This document shows positions 15,486 through 24,559 of a DNA stretch of 64,000 bases, piece by piece. Location: contig OZ244867.1 of assembly GCA_965221175.1 (NCBI GenBank), positions 2,232,001 to 2,296,000 of the forward strand, read 5' to 3'. Made by a program: the position numbers and the translations under genes. The stretch is from JAJDZL01 sp965221175 (lineage in GTDB: Bacteria; Pseudomonadota; Gammaproteobacteria; Arenicellales; JAJDZL01). Every line of letters starts with the position of its first letter. Within the stretch, counting starts at the first letter, position 1. The notes beneath the pieces were generated by a model, which was not told where the DNA came from, did no database searches, and worked only from the letters and a program-made list of their open reading frames with translations.

Positions 15486-17114
15486 TTACATCATGCCGCC
15501 CATATCCGGTGGTCCCGCTGGCATGGCAGGTTTGTCTTCAGGAATCTCAGCGACCATAGCTTCGGTCGTGATCATCAAGCCAGCAATTGAAGCGGCATTC
15601 TGAAGCGCTGCTCGAGCAACCTTGGTTGGGTCAAGAATACCCATATCGATCATATCGCCGTACTCGTCAGTCGCAACGTTATAACCATAGTTGCCTTCGT
15701 TTTCCTTCACCTTGTTCAGCACAACTGAGCTGTCTTCACCAGCGTTTCCAACGATTTGTCGAAGTGGCTCTTCCAGAGATTTCTGGACGATTCTGATACC
15801 AACATTCTGATCGTCGTTCGCTCCCTTAATTTCTGCAACAGCAGCAATGGCTCGCACCATCGCTACGCCGCCACCGGGAACCACACCTTCCTCAACAGCT
15901 GCGCGCGTCGCATGCAAAGCGTCTTCGACTCTGGCTTTCTTTTCCTTCATCTCGACTTCAGTTGCTGCGCCAACTTTAATGACCGCAACGCCGCCTGCGA
16001 GTTTGGCAACTCGTTCCTGCATTTTCTCGCGATCGTAATCCGAGGTGGCTTCTTCAATTTGCGCGCGAATCTGATTTACGCGCCCATTGATGTCCTCGGT
16101 CTTACCAGCGCCATCAATGATGGTGGTATTTTCTTTCGTAATCTGAATCCGCTTTGCAGATCCTAGATCATCGAGTTTTGCATTTTCAAGAGTCATGCCG
16201 ACTTCTTCGGAAATAACCTGACCTGCTGTCAAAATGGCTATGTCCTGAAGCATCGCCTTTCGTCGATCTCCAAAGCCAGGAGCTTTTACGCCACAAACCT
16301 TGACGATTCCACGAATGTTGTTGACAACCAGCGTAGCCAAAGCTTCGCCTTCAATGTCTTCGGCAATAACCAGAAGGGGACGTCCAGCCTTTGCGACAGC
16401 CTCCAGTAGCGGAAGCAGGTCACGAATGTTGGAGACCTTCTTGTCATGCACCAGAATCAGTGGATTTTCCAGTTCAACAGACATGCTGTCCTGGTTGTTG
16501 ATGAAGTAAGGCGACAGATAACCTCGATCAAACTGCATACCCTCAACAGTATCCAACTCGTTTTCGAGAGTCGATCCTTCTTCAACAGTGATGACGCCTT
16601 CTTTGCCAACCTTCTCCATTGAATCCGCAATAATTTCACCAACGTTTTCATCGGCATTGGCTGAAACTGTACCAACCTGAGCAATTTCTTTGTAATCGGA
16701 ACAAGGTTTCGAGATTTCGAGCATGCTTTCGACAGCTTTAATGACAGCCTTGTCAACGCCTCGCTTGAGATCCATCGGATTCATGCCGGCAGCAACCGCC
16801 TTGAGTCCTTCACGCAGCATAGCTTGAGCAAGCACGGTCGCAGTCGTTGTGCCGTCTCCGGCAACATCGGAGGTCTTCGATGCCACTTCTTTGAGCATCT
16901 GCGCTCCCATGTTCTCGAACTTGTCTTTCAGCTCGATTTCCTTAGCGACGGACACACCGTCCTTGGTTACGGTTGGTGAGCCAAATGACTTCTCCAACAC
17001 GACATTACGGCCTTTCGGGCCTAAAGTTACTTTTACAGCATCGGCGAGCGTGTTGACGCCTCTCAATTTCTTGTTACGGGCGCTCTCACCGAATTTGACT
17101 TCTTTGGCAGCCAT
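15486..17114 (-). CDS. groEL: Chaperonin GroEL (60 kDa)
   Basis: ATP-driven folding chamber subunit, 14-mer, cytosolic. The 542-residue product is nearly the standard length and has 'VTLGPKGRNVVLEKSFG', the ATP-site GDGTTTATVLAQ motif and the GGM-rich C-terminus (PPDMGGMM). It follows groES by 40 nt in a classical groESL operon with a promoter and CIRCE operator upstream of groES, and is closed by a strong terminator. Confidence 0.99.
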   Translation of the reverse strand: MAAKEVKFGESARNKKLRGVNTLADAVKVTLGPKGRNVVLEKSFGSPTVTKDGVSVAKEIELKDKFENMGAQMLKEVASKTSDVAGDGTTTATVLAQAMLREGLKAVAAGMNPMDLKRGVDKAVIKAVESMLEISKPCSDYKEIAQVGTVSANADENVGEIIADSMEKVGKEGVITVEEGSTLENELDTVEGMQFDRGYLSPYFINNQDSMSVELENPLILVHDKKVSNIRDLLPLLEAVAKAGRPLLVIAEDIEGEALATLVVNNIRGIVKVCGVKAPGFGDRRKAMLQDIAILTAGQVISEEVGMTLENAKLDDLGSAKRIQITKENTTIIDGAGKTEDINGRVNQIRAQIEEATSDYDREKMQERVAKLAGGVAVIKVGAATEVEMKEKKARVEDALHATRAAVEEGVVPGGGVAMVRAIAAVAEIKGANDDQNVGIRIVQKSLEEPLRQIVGNAGEDSSVVLNKVKENEGNYGYNVATDEYGDMIDMGILDPTKVARAALQNAASIAGLMITTEAMVAEIPEDKPAMPAGPPDMGGMM

Positions 17115-17154
17115 AAATTATTTCTCCAGTTCTCCTAAATATCTGTTAAACGAA

Positions 17155-17442
17155 CTATTCAATTACCGCCATGATGTCATCTTCACGCATCATGAGGACT
17201 TCTTCGCCATCTTGTCGGAATTCAGTGCCGGCGTATTTGCCGAACAACACCCTGTCTCCGATTTTGACGTCAAGCGGACGGACACTCCCATCTTCCTGGA
17301 TTTTGCCATTTCCTACGGCAAGAACTTCACCCTGCATGGGCTTTTCAGCCGCGGTATCAGGAATTACGATACCGCCAGGGCTTTTACGTTCGTCTTCGAC
17401 CCTGCGAACGACTACTCGATCATGAAGTGGACGAATTTTCAC
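17155..17442 (-). CDS. groES: Co-chaperonin GroES (10 kDa)
   Basis: Heptameric lid of the GroEL chamber. I use GTG 17442 (VKIRPLHDRVVV as M) because GGAGGT ends 4 nt before it; the ATG four codons upstream lies within that ribosome-binding site. The product is 95 residues, the usual size. The mobile-loop region (DERKSPGGIVIPDTAAEKP, about residues 16-34) and the roof hairpin ('EEVLMMREDDIMAVIE') are present. Confidence 0.97.
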   Translation of the reverse strand: MKIRPLHDRVVVRRVEDERKSPGGIVIPDTAAEKPMQGEVLAVGNGKIQEDGSVRPLDVKIGDRVLFGKYAGTEFRQDGEEVLMMREDDIMAVIE

Positions 17443-17608
17443 GCATACCTCCAATTTTGGATTGAATAAAATTTAGGTTAAAAGGCAATTGCACAATCAA
17501 ACTTGCACGAATTGCCTTACTTGAATCAGGCATCAATTGCAACCGCTTTGACAAATTGCCAAAAATACAGAAGAATACGAACCCTGACCACACTCGAATC
17601 AAGGATTG

Positions 17609-17635
17609 TTAGCACTCACCTTGATTGAGTGCTAG
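17609..17635 (-). promoter_or_regulatory. CIRCE operator (HrcA-binding site) of groESL
   Basis: TTAGCACTC, nine bases, GAGTGCTAG: the CIRCE inverted repeat with one mismatch from the consensus (final A is G). It lies directly downstream of the -10 box of the groES promoter, the expected position for repression by HrcA. hrcA itself is not in the window. Confidence 0.93.
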
Positions 17636-17637
17636 TA

Positions 17638-17665
17638 ATTATAAGGACAAAAATGTGGATGTCAA
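17638..17665 (-). promoter_or_regulatory. Sigma-70 promoter of groESL
   Basis: On the minus strand: TTGACA (17660-17665), 16-nt spacer, TATAAT (17638-17643), both perfect consensus boxes. The CIRCE element begins 2 nt downstream of the -10 box. The strong constitutive promoter plus operator layout suggests HrcA-controlled rather than sigma-32-controlled heat-shock expression. The ~160 nt between CIRCE and groES is the 5' leader. Confidence 0.9.
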
Positions 17666-17779
17666 CACCGACAATTAAAATTTATCAATGTGATATTCAG
17701 AATTGTTTGTTCAAATTGCGGGAGTCAGCCAGCTTCACCAAATCGAAGCTATTCCCATCAACATACCTGTGACGAACTG

Positions 17780-19138
17780 CTAGGCAACGGATGGTAGTCC
17801 AGCTAATGCCATTGCAACTTCTTCTTCGGAGTACTCCTGATCATGCATGTTGCCGGAGAAATAGTCCGTATAAGCTTGCATGTCAAAATACCCGTGGCCA
17901 CATAGATTGAACAGAATGGATCGCGGTGTGCCTTCTGCCTTGCATCGGTTTGCCTCCTCAATTACTGCGGCTACTGCGTGATTGGCTTCCGGCGCCGGTA
18001 GAATTCCTTCGCTGCGGGCGAACTGGATACCCGAATCAAAACACTTGAGCTGTGTATAAGCTCGGGGGCGAACAAAGCCGAGGTCCGTAACCAGACTCAC
18101 CAGTGGTGCCATTCCATGATAGCGAAGTCCCCCTGCATGAAATCCTGGGGGAACGAATTTTGAGCCGAGCGTATGCATTTTCACAAGGGGCGTCAGATTG
18201 GCAGTATCTCCAAAATCATAAGCGTATTTACCTTTGGTCAGAGATGGGCAATTTGACGGTTCAACAGCGATGACATCCACTCGTTTTCCGCCTCGAAACT
18301 GTTCACCCAAAAATGGAAACGCCAAGCCTGAAAAGTTGCTGCCGCCGCCGGTACATCCGACAACGACATCCGGATAGTCATCAGCCATTTCGAACTGCTT
18401 CATCGCCTCTTGGCCAATCACCGTCTGGTGCAGCAGAACGTGATTCAAGACGCTGCCGAGTGCATATTTTGTGTCTTCTCGCTGAGCGGCAGTTTCAACT
18501 GCCTCGCTGATGGCAATTCCGAGACTCCCGGTACTGTCAGGGTCTTGTTCCAGAATTGCCCGTCCGGAATTCGTCGTGTCGCTTGGACTGGCAGTACAAC
18601 TGGCACCGAAGCTCTCCATGAAAGCGCGGCGGTAGGGTTTTTGGTCGAAACTGATTTTTACCATGAATACTTCGATTTCAAGATTGAACAACGATCCGGC
18701 CAGTGCCAGTGCTGAACCCCATTGACCTGCTCCGGTTTCGGTGGCGATGCGTTTCACGCCCTCATTCTTTGAATAGAATGCCTGGGCTACTGCAGTGTTG
18801 GGTTTGTGTGAGCCAGCAGGACTTACACCTTCGTACTTGTAGTAGATTCGTGCGGGTGTGTCGAGTGCCTTTTCCAGTCGTCGGGCTCGAAACAGTGGAC
18901 TCGGGCGCCATTGTTTGAGAATATCTCTTACCGGTTCCGGAATTTGAATATAACGTTCAGTGCTAACTTCCTGCAGGATGATTTCCATTGGAAACAGTGG
19001 GGCAAGATCATCAGGACCCACAGGCTGACCCGTGCCCGGATGGATTACCGGCGGAGGCGGCTGTGGAAGATCGGCAGCGATGTTGTACCAAGATCTTGGA
19101 ATTTCGGTTTCGCTCAATTGATACTTTATAGTGTCCAT
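17780..19138 (-). CDS. TrpB2-type tryptophan synthase beta-like PLP enzyme
   Basis: PLP-dependent fold-type II enzyme of the TrpB2 group, which condenses serine with indole (or related nucleophiles) and often works without TrpA. The PLP lysine is K112 in AGSHKPNTA and the phosphate-binding loop CTGGGSNFSG lies near residue 263. TrpB2 hallmarks are the long N-terminal region (PLFPMEIILQEVS) and C-terminal extension; 452 residues fits TrpB2 rather than TrpB1 (~400). No trpA or other trp genes are adjacent. It faces away from the downstream fragment and wrbA, with ~215 nt of promoter-bearing spacer. Confidence 0.92.
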   Translation of the reverse strand: MDTIKYQLSETEIPRSWYNIAADLPQPPPPVIHPGTGQPVGPDDLAPLFPMEIILQEVSTERYIQIPEPVRDILKQWRPSPLFRARRLEKALDTPARIYYKYEGVSPAGSHKPNTAVAQAFYSKNEGVKRIATETGAGQWGSALALAGSLFNLEIEVFMVKISFDQKPYRRAFMESFGASCTASPSDTTNSGRAILEQDPDSTGSLGIAISEAVETAAQREDTKYALGSVLNHVLLHQTVIGQEAMKQFEMADDYPDVVVGCTGGGSNFSGLAFPFLGEQFRGGKRVDVIAVEPSNCPSLTKGKYAYDFGDTANLTPLVKMHTLGSKFVPPGFHAGGLRYHGMAPLVSLVTDLGFVRPRAYTQLKCFDSGIQFARSEGILPAPEANHAVAAVIEEANRCKAEGTPRSILFNLCGHGYFDMQAYTDYFSGNMHDQEYSEEEVAMALAGLPSVA

Positions 19139-19353
19139 CTATATTTCCTCATTTGTGATTTCACAGTCCGACAAGTGATTCTTACGCATATCGAATATCA
19201 ACATTATATGTACAGAACTATTCACGATTGAAGAGCAATGGTACCAAATGTAATCGGGTTACTATAATTGCACTGAATCAGTGCGAAGCCTGCATTTTCA
19301 CTTCATGTGACCATGCACTGCTTTGTGATTTCCACTTGTATTGAAATGGAACA

Positions 19354-19638
19354 TTGAAATTGGAACAATCGCAAGACCGCAGCAGGCAGGCACACCGTGG
19401 GTGGGACTCTGATTTTCAAGAATTCCAAAGTGCATCCATGTCGTCAATTCTTAAATTCCTGCGAGGTAATTATCCAGACTCATCCGATTCGGATGTAAAC
19501 TCGTGGAACAGATCTATCCCGAAACTTCAACGTGAAATTGGGGAAATTGTTGAAGTTGACGCCGGATTTACGAAACTTGGGAGTTTTTGCGTGTATTCGG
19601 CCTCCGACAGCTCAATTAGTACCAAATTACAGTTATAA
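19354..19638 (+). pseudogene. Short ORF resembling the N-terminus of a DUF2075-type helicase protein
   Basis: A 94-codon frame (TTG 19354; ATG at 19438 possible). Its central part, 'DFQEFQSASMSSILKFLR', 'VNSWNRSIPKLQREIGEIV', resembles the N-terminal domain of DUF2075/Schlafen-like DNA-RNA helicase proteins (W..SI..LQ.E pattern). That similarity is from memory and weak. The frame stops after ~65 matching residues, so if correct this is a remnant. No ribosome-binding site is evident. Confidence 0.3.
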
Positions 19639-19689
19639 CGAAACTAAGAGACTGAATTTGCCTCGCTTATCTTAATGTGACGTAATGTA

Positions 19690-20292
19690 ATGAATACACT
19701 GCTTGTCCTATACTACAGCCGTGACGGCAGCGTCGCGCGGCTAGCGACCTTGATTGCCCGAGGCATCAATAAAGTGGACGGCTGCGAGTCTAAATTGCGG
19801 CGAGTGCCGCCGATTTCAACAACAATCGAAACGGTTGAAGACGACATACCTTCCGAAGGACACCCTTACGTTACGCTTGATGACTTGGAGCAGTGTGACG
19901 GACTGGCACTCGGTAGTCCTACCAGGTTCGGCAACATGGCCGCACCACTTAAGTATTTCCTCGATTCGACTAGTTCTTTGTGGTTATCTGGAAAACTTGC
20001 CGGAAAACCGGCTTGTGTCTTCACATCGACTTCGTCCATGCACGGCGGCCAGGAATCTACTCTGCTGTCAATGATGGTGCCACTGCTGCATCACGGCATG
20101 CTGATACTAGGGATTCCTTATACGGAGGCAGCACTGGCTCATACGGAAACAGGAGGCACGCCATACGGTGCGTCTCATGTTGCCGGATTCAGTGGCAACA
20201 CATCATTGAGCAAAGATGAAGAAGAACTGTGCATTGCCTTAGGAGAGCGATTAGCGTCAACTGTCATCAAACTGCAAAACGCTTCCGAATGA
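19690..20292 (+). CDS. wrbA: NAD(P)H:quinone oxidoreductase WrbA
   Basis: FMN-dependent two-electron quinone reductase of the flavodoxin-like WrbA family. The FMN phosphate loop is 'VLYYSRDGSVARLA' (residues 6-19), followed by 'GLALGSPTRFGNMAAPLK' and 'TSTSSMHGGQESTLL', all family signatures. The 200-residue length is typical. It is separate from its neighbours by ~50 nt upstream and ~110 nt downstream, so it is likely its own unit upstream of mnmA. Confidence 0.95.
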   Translation: MNTLLVLYYSRDGSVARLATLIARGINKVDGCESKLRRVPPISTTIETVEDDIPSEGHPYVTLDDLEQCDGLALGSPTRFGNMAAPLKYFLDSTSSLWLSGKLAGKPACVFTSTSSMHGGQESTLLSMMVPLLHHGMLILGIPYTEAALAHTETGGTPYGASHVAGFSGNTSLSKDEEELCIALGERLASTVIKLQNASE

Positions 20293-20404
20293 TAGTGATT
20301 GAGAATTCTCGGTGAGACTCAAACAACACCAGACTCGAATCGACTGCCGGATGCTTGCTACTCTATAACCAATACTGATTTCCTTTCAGAAAGGCACGGC
20401 AGTG

Positions 20405-21484
20405 ATGCTTTCCAAAAATTCAAAGAACGTAGTCGTTGGCATGTCTGGAGGGGTAGACTCATCCGTTTCAGCTGCATTGCTCTTGGAACAGGGCTATCAA
20501 GTTACCGGGCTCTTCATGAAGAATTGGGAAGACGACGATTATGGCGAGTGCAATTCAGCTCAGGATTTGGCGGACGCTGAAATCGTATGCGAAACTCTGG
20601 GAATTCCCCTGAAAACCGTCAACTTCTCTTACGAATACTGGGAACGAGTGTTTGTCGGCTTTCTGGAAGACCTGAAGTCAGGCCGTACACCCAATCCAGA
20701 CATTATTTGCAATGTGGAAATTAAATTTCGAGAATTTCCCCAGTGGGCAATGAAACTGGGCGCAGATTTCATCGCGACCGGACACTATGCGCGTATATCG
20801 CGTAGCAGCAACCAGCTTCATCTTCTGAAAGGCAGTGACAAAGACAAGGATCAGACCTATTTTCTTTATGGACTGAATTCGAGTGCGCTGCAGAAAGCCA
20901 TCTTTCCGATCGGCGAGATGACCAAAGATCAAGTGCGAGTGAAAGCGAAACAGTTGGGGTTCGAAAATCACGACAAAAAGGGCAGCACTGGAATCTGCTT
21001 TATTGGACGCAGAAATTTCGACACTTTCATCAGTCAGTATCTGCCATCCAATGAAGGCGTCATTACAAATTCCTCTGGAACGGTTCTTGGTAAGCACAAT
21101 GGGGCATTTCTATACACGATCGGTCAACGAACTGGTCTCGGAATCGGCGGCCCCGGCGATGCTTGGTATGTCGCAAGAAAGGACATTCGCACCAATACTG
21201 TCGTTGCAGTGCAGGGACATGACCATCCTATGCTGTATAGCCGAGTTTTGAAAATCTCCGATGTAAACTGGATATCACAAAATATTGACTTACCGATTGA
21301 AGTGCAGGCGAAAATACGTTATCAAGGGAACGAGAATGGGTGCTTAGTCAGTCATTCGAATGAGTCCGGGGCCTACGTTGAGTTCGCTGAACCTGTTCGT
21401 GCCGCAACTCCTGGACAGTCAATTGTGTTCTATGACAACGACTGCTGTCTCGGTGGTGCAGTCATCGACAGTGTGACTACATGA
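20405..21484 (+). CDS. mnmA: tRNA-specific 2-thiouridylase MnmA
   Basis: ATP-dependent thiolation of U34 in Lys, Glu and Gln tRNAs. The PP-loop is GMSGGVDSS near residue 13; the two catalytic cysteines are in NPDIICNVEIKF (~102) and GICFIGRRNF (~199). At 359 residues it matches the family (~360-370). The start is ATG 20405; GTG 20402 is the preceding codon. coaE follows after 19 nt. mnmE and mnmG, which complete the xm5s2U34 modification, are also in this window. Confidence 0.97.
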   Translation: MLSKNSKNVVVGMSGGVDSSVSAALLLEQGYQVTGLFMKNWEDDDYGECNSAQDLADAEIVCETLGIPLKTVNFSYEYWERVFVGFLEDLKSGRTPNPDIICNVEIKFREFPQWAMKLGADFIATGHYARISRSSNQLHLLKGSDKDKDQTYFLYGLNSSALQKAIFPIGEMTKDQVRVKAKQLGFENHDKKGSTGICFIGRRNFDTFISQYLPSNEGVITNSSGTVLGKHNGAFLYTIGQRTGLGIGGPGDAWYVARKDIRTNTVVAVQGHDHPMLYSRVLKISDVNWISQNIDLPIEVQAKIRYQGNENGCLVSHSNESGAYVEFAEPVRAATPGQSIVFYDNDCCLGGAVIDSVTT

Positions 21485-21503
21485 GCATAAGAAGAACTGA
21501 CTG

Positions 21504-22118
21504 ATGTTTACAGTTGGCGTTACCGGAGGAATCGGCAGCGGCAAATCCACGGCAGCAGATCGATTCAGGCAACTGGGAGTACCCGTCATTGATGCTGATG
21601 TTGTTGCACGGCAGATTGTTGAACCTGGAATGCCGGCTCTTCAGGAAATCATCAATGCATTCGGAGAAAGTGTTGCCAACGACCGGGGAGAATTGGACCG
21701 TGCTGCGCTTCGGAAAATAATATTTTCAGATTCAAGCCGCAAGTCTCAACTTGAAGCTATTTTACATCCAAGAATTTACGATGAAATCCTTCGATTGCTG
21801 TCTGAATTGTCAACTCCTTATGCCATTGTTGTCATTCCCTTGCTAGCGGAAAGCAAACGTGAGTATCCACTTGACCGCATACTGGTAATTGATGTACCGA
21901 GTGATGTTCAAATCAGCCGAGTTACAACTCGAGATGATCAATCAACTGAGGAAGTCGAGCGTATCATCAGTTCCCAGGCGTCGCGGCACTCGCGGTTGGC
22001 GATTGCCGACGATGTCATTGATAACATTGGCTCAAAAGATGATTTGTACGAGCGTGTTGACGCCATGCATTTAACCTACCTTAAGTACGCTCACAAATCG
22101 AATCGAACTTTGACATGA
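21504..22118 (+). CDS. coaE: Dephospho-CoA kinase CoaE
   Basis: Last step of coenzyme A biosynthesis (3'-phosphorylation of dephospho-CoA). The P-loop is GVTGGIGSGKST (residues 5-16), followed by 'VPVIDADVVARQIV' and the lid/substrate region 'RVTTRDDQSTEEVERIISSQ'. The 204 residues are the standard length. The end overlaps the next gene by four bases (ATGA). Confidence 0.96.
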   Translation: MFTVGVTGGIGSGKSTAADRFRQLGVPVIDADVVARQIVEPGMPALQEIINAFGESVANDRGELDRAALRKIIFSDSSRKSQLEAILHPRIYDEILRLLSELSTPYAIVVIPLLAESKREYPLDRILVIDVPSDVQISRVTTRDDQSTEEVERIISSQASRHSRLAIADDVIDNIGSKDDLYERVDAMHLTYLKYAHKSNRTLT

Positions 22119-22939
22119 TTGATCGCTGTCAATATCGATTTGATCTTGATAGCGCCGCATCGCATTACGATCAGTGTTCCAACTTTTTTGACGCATCGGC
22201 GATTGAATTATCTGAGCGCCTCCAAGATATTCAATTTTCGCCAACTCGAATCGTTGAACTGGGGTGTCGTAGCGGACGAGTCAGCGAACTGCTACTATCT
22301 CAGAAAAATGAGGCGACAATTTACAGTTTCGATGAATCGCAAAGAATGGCTGAGCTCGCCAAATCGAGACTGAAGGACAAAAACGCATCTATCATTGTTT
22401 CAGAAATTGATGCGGTGCCACTACAATCCAATTCGGTTGATCTCACAGTTTCGAATCTGGCATCTTCATTTTTAGATCCGAAGCGTTTCTTTTCCGAGTG
22501 TCATCGCATTCTTCGTCATAAAGGAGTTTTGATGTTTTCGATATTTGGGCAGAACTCTTTTCGCGAGTTAAGAGATGCATATTCAGCGCTCAAACAATCA
22601 GGTTTTCAATTCGATTTCCATGACATGCATGACATAGGTGACCTTCTTCTAACGACCGGATACACAAATCCGGTAGTCGATGTCGAGACAGTCAAATACC
22701 GCTATAGCGACATCAGCTCGCTGATTGAGAATCTGCGCTCCTGTGGAATTCATTCCGCACTTTTGAGTAACACTCAAGAACTTTCATCGAAAAGAGTACA
22801 ATCAAGTTTGGAACGAGCGTATCGGCATTCTTCCCAAGATAGTGGTGAACTTGAACTCAGTATTGAATACCTCTATGGGTTTTCTTGGAAGAAAGAGCTA
22901 CGCAAAGGAAGCGCAAGTGTGGAATTTCACCCGGACTGA
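22115..22939 (+). CDS. BioC-like SAM-dependent methyltransferase
   Basis: Class I SAM methyltransferase resembling malonyl-ACP O-methyltransferase BioC. It opens with the BioC-like 'RFDLDSAASHYDQCSNFFD', motif I is 'IVELGCRSGRVSELL' (about residues 46-60), then 'VDLTVSNLASSFLDP' and 'HRILRHKGVLMFSIFG'. The 274 residues fit BioC (~250). No other biotin genes are near; it is translationally coupled to coaE. Residues 200-274 are less conserved, so a different small-acid or ACP substrate is possible. Confidence 0.75.
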   Translation: MIDRCQYRFDLDSAASHYDQCSNFFDASAIELSERLQDIQFSPTRIVELGCRSGRVSELLLSQKNEATIYSFDESQRMAELAKSRLKDKNASIIVSEIDAVPLQSNSVDLTVSNLASSFLDPKRFFSECHRILRHKGVLMFSIFGQNSFRELRDAYSALKQSGFQFDFHDMHDIGDLLLTTGYTNPVVDVETVKYRYSDISSLIENLRSCGIHSALLSNTQELSSKRVQSSLERAYRHSSQDSGELELSIEYLYGFSWKKELRKGSASVEFHPD

Positions 22940-22993
22940 AATGTCAAGCACCAATTAGCCTAGTCAAACCGCAAGAATAGAAGGATTGTTCAA

Positions 22994-24535
22994 ATGAACC
23001 TGATGTCATCGCAGGACTACTGTGATTCATTACGCGAATACAACCCTAACGTTTACGTTCGGGGAGCTAAAGTCGATAGTGTCGTCAATCATCCCATGCT
23101 AGTGCCCGGAGTGAATGCAATCGGCATGACATACGATTTTGCCAGGCTATCGGAGCACCAAGAGTATGCCCTTGCCGAACAGCACACATCCGGCAAAACT
23201 GTCAACCGATTTGTACACATCAATCGAAGTGCAGATGACCTGCTTTCCAAACTCGAATATGTCCGTGCGCTGTGTCAACTAACCGGTTGCGCGATGCGCT
23301 ATCTTTCCATGGACGGGCTAAACGCTTTGTTTCAATCAACTTTCCGCATGGATGCGGAACTTGGAACGGAATACAGTTCCCGCCTTGTGGAGCAGATGCA
23401 TAGAATCCAAGACCTGGATTTGACAGTCGGCATTGCCATGACCGACGCCAAAGGTGACCGTTCCCTGAGACCAAGCGAACAGCCTAAACTCGACAGCCAT
23501 GTACGAGTGGTAAGGAGACGGCCAGACGGCATTGAAATTTCCGGCGTCAAGGCAATCGTCACTGCGGCGCCCTACGTTCATGAGCTTTTTGTTTTACCTG
23601 GACGTAACATGACCCTGGAAGACAAGGATTTCGCGGTAGCTTGCCAGGTACCGATTGATGCTCAGGGTCTGACAGTGATAGCAAGACCTGCCGGCAGACC
23701 GGGGGATGCGTCAGCAGAATTCAGCAGCCGATTTGGCCAGTCAACAGGCGTTTGCATTTTCGAGAACGTATTTGTTCCTTATGACCGGGTATACATGTGC
23801 GGAGAATGGCAATATGCCGAACACTTGACCAAATCCTACGCAAACCATCACCGACATACCTGCATCGGTGCGAGAGCAGGTTTTGGCGACTTACTGATCG
23901 GTGCATCCGGAATGATGATCGAGACCAACGGGCTTGATGTAGATGCGGAACCACACCTTCGGGATTCAATGGTCGACCTGATCAAAACTGTCGAGAGTTT
24001 CTATGCATGCGGAGTTTCCGCATCGGTTTACAGCACTACGACCGATGCTGGCAACTGCGAACCGGATTCTGTTTACTCCAATATCGGAAAACTGATGTTG
24101 GCGAGTTCGATCTATGACATGCACAGGATTGCCAATACTGTATCCGGAGGATTGATTGTGACATTGCCGCATCCAGACGACGACCATAATCCGGATACTA
24201 TGGACAAGCTAGATACTCTCATGTCGGCCAGCCCAGATATCCCTCCTCACCGCCGCGCGACTGTTGCCAGATTAATCGAGGATTTGACGGCATCCCATTC
24301 CGGGGCGTGGTATTCGGTTATCAGCGTTCATGGCGGCGGGTCGCCGGAAGCATTGAAACGAGAAATTTACAGAAAATACCCAGTAGCCGAGAAATCGGAA
24401 TTCGTGCAGCGACTGATTGAAAGGGGAGTTCACGAAGACTCTACCAGTCAAACAACCCAGCCGGGGCAATGTTGTGATACCGGTTGTCAACCGCCTGAAA
24501 AATCTACGCTTCCCATTCGTGAAAGAAAAAAATGA
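22994..24535 (+). CDS. 4-hydroxybutyryl-CoA dehydratase/HpaB-superfamily protein, atypical active site
   Basis: A 513-residue flavoprotein of the acyl-CoA-dehydrogenase-fold group that contains 4-hydroxyphenylacetate 3-monooxygenase (HpaB) and 4-hydroxybutyryl-CoA dehydratase (AbfD). It follows AbfD closely (AMTDAKGDRSLRPSEQ, SGVKAIVTAAPYVHE, FGDLLIGA). AbfD uses a [4Fe-4S] cluster on C99, C103, H292 and C299. Here C99 and H286 (the H292 equivalent) remain, but C103 is Y103 and C299 is A293, so the cluster is probably absent. The C-terminus adds a Cys-rich tail (QCCDTGCQPP). The reaction is therefore unassigned: a flavin monooxygenase or dehydratase variant. It ends convergently against the 3-HIB-dehydrogenase-like gene, 25 nt away. 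Confidence 0.8.
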   Translation: MNLMSSQDYCDSLREYNPNVYVRGAKVDSVVNHPMLVPGVNAIGMTYDFARLSEHQEYALAEQHTSGKTVNRFVHINRSADDLLSKLEYVRALCQLTGCAMRYLSMDGLNALFQSTFRMDAELGTEYSSRLVEQMHRIQDLDLTVGIAMTDAKGDRSLRPSEQPKLDSHVRVVRRRPDGIEISGVKAIVTAAPYVHELFVLPGRNMTLEDKDFAVACQVPIDAQGLTVIARPAGRPGDASAEFSSRFGQSTGVCIFENVFVPYDRVYMCGEWQYAEHLTKSYANHHRHTCIGARAGFGDLLIGASGMMIETNGLDVDAEPHLRDSMVDLIKTVESFYACGVSASVYSTTTDAGNCEPDSVYSNIGKLMLASSIYDMHRIANTVSGGLIVTLPHPDDDHNPDTMDKLDTLMSASPDIPPHRRATVARLIEDLTASHSGAWYSVISVHGGGSPEALKREIYRKYPVAEKSEFVQRLIERGVHEDSTSQTTQPGQCCDTGCQPPEKSTLPIRERKK

Positions 24536-24559
24536 ATTTTCTACCAAGCATTTTCATTT

